Positions 57,298 to 64,000 of a DNA stretch of 64,000 bases are shown here, piece after piece. The stretch covers positions 18,501-82,500 of the forward strand of contig LSRX01001548.1 of NCBI GenBank assembly GCA_001939145.1, read 5' to 3'. A model generated the notes under the pieces. That model was given only the letters and a program-made list of their open reading frames with translations. It was not told the origin of the DNA and made no database searches. Position 1 is the stretch's first letter, and every line of letters starts with the position of its first letter. Source of the DNA: Symbiodinium microadriaticum. Lineage: Eukaryota; Sar; Dinophyceae; Suessiales; Symbiodiniaceae. Made by a program: the position numbers and the translations under genes.

Positions 57298-59038
57298 GAG
57301 GAAGAACACAGTGAGCCCAAGCTCCTTCGATACGATTTTGGGTTAATCTGGGGTCTGGGTTTAGGAAGGAAAATCCTTCAGATGCTAGAGGGATCCGCAG
57401 CGTGGTTTGACGGAATTTTGCTTGGGTTCTCTGGGTTTTAGTTTAAAGTTTGGCATGGAGGACGCCCTTCGGTTTTCGCACGAACTCCAAGCACCCGAAC
57501 CCTAAACCCTGAACCCTAAACCCTAAACCCCTAAACCCTAAACCCCTAAACCCTAAACCCTGAACCCTAAACCCTGAACCCTAAACCCTGAACCCTAAAC
57601 CCTGAAGGCCGCTCCATGCTCCCGAAGCTCCAAAAACTGAAACGGACGATAGCTCGACACAGCCTCCTCATCCCTGCTTCGCCACCGGAGACAGGCATAC
57701 CTTCACAGTGTTTACATTTAGCTAATTTTTAATTATAGCCAGTTTCCCTATTTATAGCTCTCTAAAGCCTACTTAATTAAAGCAGCGGGGGGGACTTGAG
57801 TCAGTCAGGTTATAAGTTATAAGTTAGAAGTGCATTCGTTGGGGCTATATGTATTTACAGCTATAGGTTACCGTATGTATTACATTACTTACTAGGGTTT
57901 TAGGGTGCCAGCATCCTGCAGCCTGTGGAAGCTTGGAAGTTCAGATGGGCAAAATTCGAATTCAGAGTTTCCGCAGCTAGGGCTCAGTTGGGGGTTTGGG
58001 GTTTCGGGTTCAAGTTTAGGGGTTTAGGGCTGGCGATTCGCTGGCGTTTTCTTGGCGTAGCAGTGAGGGAGGGAGTTGCGGTCTGCGCCCGGCCTTTCAT
58101 TGACACACGTTGCATGGGCCAAAGCTGCCAGATGTAAAAAATTGGGGGCCTTGATAGTCCCTAAGCCGTAAAAACCCTAAACCCTAAAACCGTCAGATCT
58201 GGGTTTTTGGGGGGTGCTTTGAGCAGAGTATTTAAACTTAAAACAGGGAACCCCTGGATAAAGGTGTGGGCAACTATTCAGGCCCTCCATTCAAAAGTCC
58301 CGATCGCGAGAGACCTGATACTCTTGACCGCGGGATGCCTTGGGATGCGAAATCAATGGCTGAACCTGTGAATTGGGTGAATTGTAGTTAGTTGTCGTTG
58401 ACATGAACGACCCTGAACCCTAAACCCAAAACCCTAAACCCTAAACCATAATGGCAATAATAGCAGAGCTTCAGTTATCATGGCCCCTGCCCTAAATCCC
58501 AACAGACCGGACCTCCAACAGACCCTCGAACGCCACAGGAATCCACTAGACCATGTGCAACCCTGCCGGGTTTTGTCCGTTTTGGGCGTAGTACCGGCAT
58601 TGATCTGACTAACCCTGTGCGACACACCAATTGAAGGCAGTGCTAAGAATTAGCGAGATTTTTACCAGACGGCACCACTGCTGCGGCTGCTGCTGCTGTT
58701 GTGCTTGTTGATTTTTGTAGTCCTCTGATTCTGTTGATGTCCGTGGGAAGCGGCTACGGGGTCAACACGTAGTAGCAACAGCAAGAAAGCGATTCACATT
58801 CTAGCAGCAGTTTATGTACTGCGCAACAGAACTTAGTGCAATAATTGGCATTCATATCAATGTGAGAACTATCATTATCAGTACTAGTGTTGTGAGACTG
58901 GCAGTGGCAACAATCCTGCCCGGCCATAGTTTTTCAGGTTGGAAGGACCCCTTTTTGAATCCTGTACAGATTTTAACCTGATGACATCCCTACATAAGAC
59001 ACTTAGAAGGATACTGCAACTCTAGTAGCTGTTTTGAG
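57298..59038. other. Spacer after the hydrolase gene
   Basis: A CCCTAAACCCTGAA array occupies 57499-57606. 57700-57900 is AT-rich with GTTATAAGTTATAAGTTAG. No gene is supported; the 70-codon frame at 57925 has no recognisable features. Confidence 0.4.
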
Positions 59039-59101
59039 GAGCGGTCGATCCAGTACAGGAAGACCTCCAAGGACGTGGAGAAGTATCCGGCCAAGATCGA
59101 G
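59039..59101 (+). CDS. Candidate exon, unidentified gene
   Basis: After TTTTGAG the frame reads ERSIQYRKTSKDVEKYPAKI then E before a GGC. Charged and codon-biased like other exons here; G-rich sequence follows it. No family recognised and no partner exon fixed. Confidence 0.4.
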
Positions 59102-59371
59102 GGCTGTGGATTGAGGGGTCTGGTGGAGCAGTGCTTAGGGATTCGTATTTTCGGGCTGTTGGGTTTAGGAGTACAGGGCGTGGGGTGTTTTGGGCTAGAG
59201 GCCCTGTACTGTAGCGTGACGGACAGAAGATGGCTTTGATTCTGCTCCCTGTGTTGGTGGTCGTGACAAAAGTATCAGAGCTTGGCCGTTCTGCAACAGA
59301 TCATCAGATTTACAGCACCGAAGGCCATCGTACATCATTTTGTGATCGAGCTGCCCGGAACGCAAAACCCT

Positions 59372-59820
59372 GAATCCTTTACCTTTAAACCCTTAAACCC
59401 TTAAACCTTAATCCTCAAACCCTAAACCGAAGTTCGGAGCTTCAAAAACAAGACGGCTCATGCCACACCTGGTCCGCAGTCTTTCGGACGTCGTGCTTCT
59501 CGCCCTGGATGATCCACCACCTACTGGAGACCCGAACCCTAGACCCCAAACCTTAAATTCTACCCTAAAGCCTAAACCCTAAACCCTCAACCCCTACCAC
59601 GAACAAGAGACCTGAACCCGAGACCCCAAACCCTGAATTCTACCCTAAAGCCTGAACCCTAAACCCCTACCACCTACTAGAGACCCGAACCCCCGCCCTG
59701 AGCTGGGCGAAGTGACCCGGGCTCTCCAAACCATAAGCCCTGAGCCCGACATCCTCCCCTTCGCCCTATGCCTTGACTCTCAGCCCCCGGACCCTAAACC
59801 CTCGACCGAAGCCCCAGGAA
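59372..59820. repeat. Diverged CCCTAAA-rich tract
   Basis: Mixed CCCTAAA and CCTTAAAC units with a 95-bp near-duplicate: CCTAGACCCCAAACCTTAAA at 59538 and CGAGACCCCAAACCCTGAAT at 59618, each followed by TCTACCCTAAAGCC. Confidence 0.7.
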
Positions 59821-59945
59821 AGGTCCACAGGGCCCACCTTCGAAGGGTGTTGTGTTTAGGGGGTGGGGTTTGGGGTTTAAGTTAACAAGGTGTCGAAAAT
59901 GGCTGGGTTGGGTTTTTACAGCGTTGTAAAGCAACAGCTTGTCTA

Positions 59946-60320
59946 GAGTCTGTGCCGGATGTCAGAGATCTCGTATCAGAAGCCCAGAAGACATTCACCC
60001 TGCAAGTGGGTGGTCTTCAAACATGCGTGGACCCGGCACAGGATAAGGACCTCGTCACGCTTCAAGGTCGATTCACGGAAAACTGGCAGGAGAGGGCAGC
60101 TGAGAGCTAGAAAAGGAAGACGATTGAGTTTCATGTGCTCGAGGCTGTCGATCAGAATAAGACGTATGCAAACGTCGAGAAGGACATTGGGGCTATACAT
60201 GAGACCGGATGACAGCGTGCACAGCACCTTACAATTGTAAGGTGCAAAGGCAATGACTTTGGATTGCTGCCGACTATCTTTCACCTTTCGGCCCGATGTG
60301 AAACTTCAACCAGGCTCTAG
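59946..60320 (+). pseudogene. Pseudogene fragment of unknown family
   Basis: One frame is coding-like for 125 codons: SVPDVRDLVSEAQKTFTLQV, then LVTLQGRFTENWQERAAES, an in-frame TAG at 60108, IEFHVLEAVDQNKTYANVEK, TGA at 60210, and a last piece to TAG 60318. Even composition on both sides of the stops suggests a decayed coding sequence, perhaps retroposed since no splice sites interrupt it. Confidence 0.4.
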
Positions 60321-60762
60321 TTCAAAAAGCGAAGAAACAAAGATACCGACAGTCGCTGATCCTCGGCGCATTCGTTCGCTTGTGGCACTCTTGGTAGAGC
60401 GCAGCACGGTTCTACTTAATTCAACTTCTGGCAGTCGCTGTAAGAATAAATGATTACCGTCGTAGTAGCAATAGTACCATTGGGGTTTGCAAAAGGGTTG
60501 CAATGGGTGCGAGTTACAGAAAACCGCGGGTCCCTCTTTCGGAGTTCTTATCACACGGACCGTGCTATGTGGGGCTTTATGCTAGGGGCTTTAACGGTCT
60601 CCAGTTCTCAATGTTCTCATGTTTAGCACAATGAGAAGTAAGCCCTGAAGCTGAAGTGACATAGCCAAATAGCACCAGAGCCCCCCTAAACCCCAAACCC
60701 AAAACCCTAAACTCTGAACCCTAAACCCTAAACCCCGAGTTTGATTCAACCCCCCCCCCCAG

Positions 60763-60842
60763 GTGGTTTCCACAGGTCCACCGCATGAACCGGGCGGAGC
60801 AGGTCCCGCTGCAACATTGGAGATGCCCGAGATTGCACTGGC
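60763..60842 (+). CDS. Candidate exon, frame ambiguous
   Basis: A C-rich block and AG precede 60763. Two frames are plausible: WFPQVHRMNRAEQVPLQHW, or VVSTGPPHEPGGAGPAATLE, which ends at TAA 60844. Neither matches a family I know. Confidence 0.25.
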
Positions 60843-60975
60843 TTAAAGGGTTCCTTAAAAGGGTTCCTTAAAGGGTTCCGGAAAGGGTTCCTGAAAAGTT
60901 CCTTAAAAGGGTTCCTTAAAAAGGTTGCTTAAAGGGTTCCTTGACGGATTCCTTAAAGGGTTCAATAAGGGCTTA
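60843..60975. repeat. AAGGGTTCCTT tandem tract
   Basis: About ten imperfect units of AAAGGGTTCCTT in tandem. Shorter runs of the same unit occur near 46725 and 49460. Confidence 0.9.
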
Positions 60976-61029
60976 GGGTTTGAGGTTCACACAACTAGCC
61001 CGCAAGCCGGTGACATGTAGAAATGATTG

Positions 61030-61280
61030 AGATGTGTGTGTGTGTGTGTATACAACCATAAACTTAGATGAGTAAGTAATCAGATGCACGGATAGAAATA
61101 GATTCAGAAATATACACAAACATAGGCAGACATGTAGATATGCGTATGGAAATATAGAAACAGGCATAGATTTTGATAGAGGTAGTCATAGAGATAGAGA
61201 CATAGATGTAGATGTGGATATAGATATGCATTCGGGTACATACAGATATAGCTGCAGAAATAGAGATAGAACCGTTATTG
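61030..61280. repeat. GT and ATAGAT low-complexity tract
   Basis: (GT)n at 61034-61050 then ATAGA/GATAT-like units to 61275. Confidence 0.75.
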
Positions 61281-62164
61281 CAAGATGGCCGGTTTCGGCT
61301 TGGTGTTGATGGCAGCAGGTACGACTGCGATTATTTAATCTACTGCATTATAAATATTCCGTAGTATCCTGTAAGTATGTCTTCCGCAACGCAGCTGGCA
61401 GATCAGACCGGCCCTTTTTCCGACCGCAGCTGTCTTTCTGAGTTCTATCCTAAACCCAAACCCAAAACCCTAAATCCGAAGCCCGAGATCCTGACCCCAA
61501 CCCTAAACCCTAAACTTTATATTCTGCACCCCAAAGTCCCGCATGCAGGCGAAGCCCCAAGCCTCAAGCCCAAAGCCATTGACCCCGAAGCTCCAGCTTA
61601 CACCGGATGGGGCTTTGGGCTCTGGGCTTTGGGGTTGAGGGTTTAGGGGTTCTTGGGTTTAGGGGTTTAGGGGTTTAGGGTTTAAGTTTAAGTAGAGTAG
61701 GGTTGTCGGATGTATATCACCTTCACTTAAGGAGAAGGCTTTACGATCTGGTAGACCAAACTTTGGTGGGGGAGGGTTGCCGTGCTTCAGGGCTTAAGCT
61801 CTTAAGACCTGTGGGTGTCCGGGTGTCAGGCTTCAGGATTTGGGTTTCAGGGTTCAGGAGTTCGGGTTTATGCTTTTGGATTTGAGGAGTGAGGGTTTAT
61901 GGTTTTGGATTCTATGTTTAGGGATGTATAGGGCAGGCAGCCCGATAGCCCTTGTCGGGATCCCAGCCATGCGCCGCGGGGGTCGCCAGCAGAGCGCCGG
62001 CCGTCTTGCGCTCGGAAGTGCGGGTGCCCTAAAACCAAAGCCCTCACACGATTTAGTGCTTTGGGTTTCGTCGGAGTCATTGACACGCTTGGAAGTTTGC
62101 TTGGGTGCGTCAAAGCTTAGGCAGGGCCCTGCCAAAACCAGCTTCGATCAGGGCTTTAAACCAG

Positions 62165-62835
62165 CCAACCTAGCATGTAATAGCATAATGTAATTGAACA
62201 AAATACAATGTAACATAATAAAGTAAAGTCGAATACAGTCGAACATAGTATAAGGAAGTATAATATAGCATAATATGGCAGAATGTTGCACTACAGCATA
62301 ATGTTGTCTAAGATTTTGTAAGATAGTAAAAAAATGTAAAATATGATACAGTCCAATCTAGTACATTACAAGACAGTATAGTGTAGTATGGTCTAATGTT
62401 GTATAATTTAGTATAGCATGTATAGTATATTTACATACAGCTGTAGTGCAGTATAGTATCGTAGAATACGAGGTAGTGTAGTGTGGTGTACTGTAGTGTA
62501 ATGTAGTGTACTGCAATAGAATACGTAATATAGCACAACACAAAATAATACAGCCTAGTAGAGTATCAAAGAATGTAACAGAATATAGCTGAATCGAACA
62601 GAATCATACATAGGATATTATTTATTGAAAATATAGTCGAATATGACATAGTCGAGAACAGCATAATGTATTGTAAGACGATATGCTTCGATTGGGTACA
62701 GCATAAAACAAACTACACTATACCACAATGACTGTAAAATAACATCATACAAATATAGCATAGTGTTAGTATAGTATAGCCTAGTCTAGTATAGTATAGT
62801 ATAGTACAGTCGAGTAGAGTGGAGTACAGTCTAAG
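62165..62835. repeat. Long AT-rich tract of TAGTATA-like units
   Basis: About 670 bp of imperfect five-base units (GTATA, ATAGC, AATGT) without any credible open frame. It ends with GTATAGTATAGTATAGTACA near 62792. Confidence 0.8.
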
Positions 62836-63076
62836 GAGACAGTATAATCCCTAGACTTTCCCGCTCATTTGGCTTAGGGCATTGTGCCGTTTCGGGTTTT
62901 TGCTTCTTGTTTGTTTTGTAGGGTTTAGGGGCTTGTTGGCGGCTTACGGTCCGTTTTGGTGTTTCGGAGTCTGCGACCGCGGGTTTTGCAGTCAAAGTCT
63001 GGGCTCGCCGTGAAGCCAAGCCTCAACCCTAAACTTAGGCGGCCTTTAACCCCCTGAAGTCGGACTTAATAATATA

Positions 63077-63170
63077 GGGACCTTAATAATTACCAAAACT
63101 ATTTTGGGGGTTCCTTGTTATGCTTATAGTATAGTCTACCCCAAAGCCCCATTCTAATTATTAAGGCTCC
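63077..63170 (+). mobile_element. 94-bp element with terminal inverted repeats
   Basis: It begins GGGACCTTAATAATTA and ends TAATTATTAAGGCTCC, inverted complements with one or two mismatches. The core GGGGGTTCCTTGTTAT, TATAGTATAG, ACCCCAAAG and CCCATTCTAATTATT is shared with 51737-51840 and partly with 27035-27133 and 46003-46065. Confidence 0.65.
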
Positions 63171-63685
63171 TACGGCTCCTACATGACACCACGACAACAA
63201 TGCTGGCTCAAGTCGCCCTTGGCGACCAAGCATCAAGTATCAACTCGAGCCCCAGTGAGGGAAGCCTCACTCCCACCTGAGCCGCCGGAGCCAAACCAAA
63301 GCGTCGATAGGCAAAGCTGAAGGAGGTTCCATCCCGAAGCCAAGCAGCAGCAGCAGGTCAACTGCTAAGCCGCCACTGCAAGCAGTCTGGCAAACCGGCA
63401 CTTCAACTCCGACCCAACCCAAAAGCCTGCACAGTCAGCGACCTGAGTCCAGACACCCCCTAAACCCCAAACACACCGAACAAAAAAAAAAAAAAGCCCA
63501 AAAACCCTCCACCCAACCCCAGCATCCTAAGCCCGAGGAACTTTCAGCCCTGAGTGCCCCTTCATCCCTCTCGGCCAGCACCCCCTTAGCCTTCCTGTGA
63601 CGGGAGTGGCTGGGCCTCATGGAACTTGGCCCGGTGTGGGCCTATGACTGCGCCTGTAAAGGATGAGTCCAAGAGGAGCCCGGGA
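63171..63685. other. Spacer without a recognised gene
   Basis: Moderate GC, a 13-A run at 63484-63496 and no frame with recognisable motifs. Confidence 0.4.
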
Positions 63686-63689
63686 GCTA

Positions 63690-63795
63690 AACCCTAAACC
63701 CCTAAAACCCCTAAAACTCCTAAAACCCCTAAACCCCTAAACCCTAAAACCCTTAAAAACCCCTGAAAACCCTTAAAAACCCCTAAAACTCCTGG
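63690..63795. repeat. CCCTAAA / CCCCTAAAA tract near the window end
   Basis: CCCTAAACC, CCCCTAAAA and CCCTTAAAAA units, C-rich on +. Confidence 0.85.
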
Positions 63796-64000
63796 GATGC
63801 TTTGAGGCTTCGGAACTTCGGGGCTGACATGTTTTTGGGGGGCAGCTCTCGGGCGTTTCGGGCAGCTCGAGGGTCGTGACTTGAAGGCGCTAGAGCCTGA
63901 AGCCAAATTCCTGAATCCTAAGCATTAGCTCTTGAACCCATACCATAGCCCTAGAAGCCTAGACCCTAGACCCATGCCCTCAACACCATGGATCCCTAAA

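Overview
The window looks like nuclear DNA of a dinoflagellate, most likely Symbiodiniaceae. Reasons: every confident gene lies on the + strand; exons are tiny and GC-rich; introns mostly start with GC or GA rather than GT and end AG before a G; TTTAGGG/CCCTAAA telomere-type heptamers are scattered through introns and spacers; and the retroelements are of types I associate with dinoflagellate genomes (a tyrosine-recombinase element carrying a 2A peptide, and non-LTR relics). Assignment is by reading only; no search was run.

Layout. (1) 1-7052: right-hand part of a PAT/DIRS-type retrotransposon: upstream ORF, Gag-like ORF, polyprotein with reverse transcriptase, RNase H, methyltransferase-like domain, 2A peptide and tyrosine recombinase, then a B-A-B set of split direct repeats. 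The copy carries nonsense and frameshift lesions. (2) 7053-10396: spacer with one weak cysteine-rich candidate exon. (3) 10397-29633: one complete gene for mitochondrial methylmalonate-semialdehyde dehydrogenase in 26 exons (19-107 nt). The 1536-nt joined frame is open and encodes 511 residues. (4) 29634-37080: a small inverted-repeat element, two long (GTA)n arrays and, between them, decayed pieces of at least two non-LTR retrotransposons. (5) 39725-40840: an intronless fatty-acid-hydroxylase/sterol-desaturase-family gene. (6) 41752-46436: a run of candidate exons of an unidentified gene. (7) 49286-57297: gamma-glutamyl hydrolase in at least 16 exons, 15 placed, with catalytic Cys and His exons found. 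(8) 57298-64000: mostly telomere-like and AT-rich repeats with a few candidate exons and a pseudogene fragment.

The genes do not form a pathway. One enzyme belongs to mitochondrial valine/thymine breakdown, one to membrane lipid or sterol oxidation and one to folate polyglutamate turnover. What unites the region is its architecture. In many introns G-rich TTTAGGG-like sequence follows the donor and C-rich CCCTAAA-like sequence precedes the acceptor, so the two ends of the pre-mRNA intron are complementary. Several introns also hold short terminal-inverted-repeat elements. Together with the 2A-bearing retroelement, these are the most interesting signals here.
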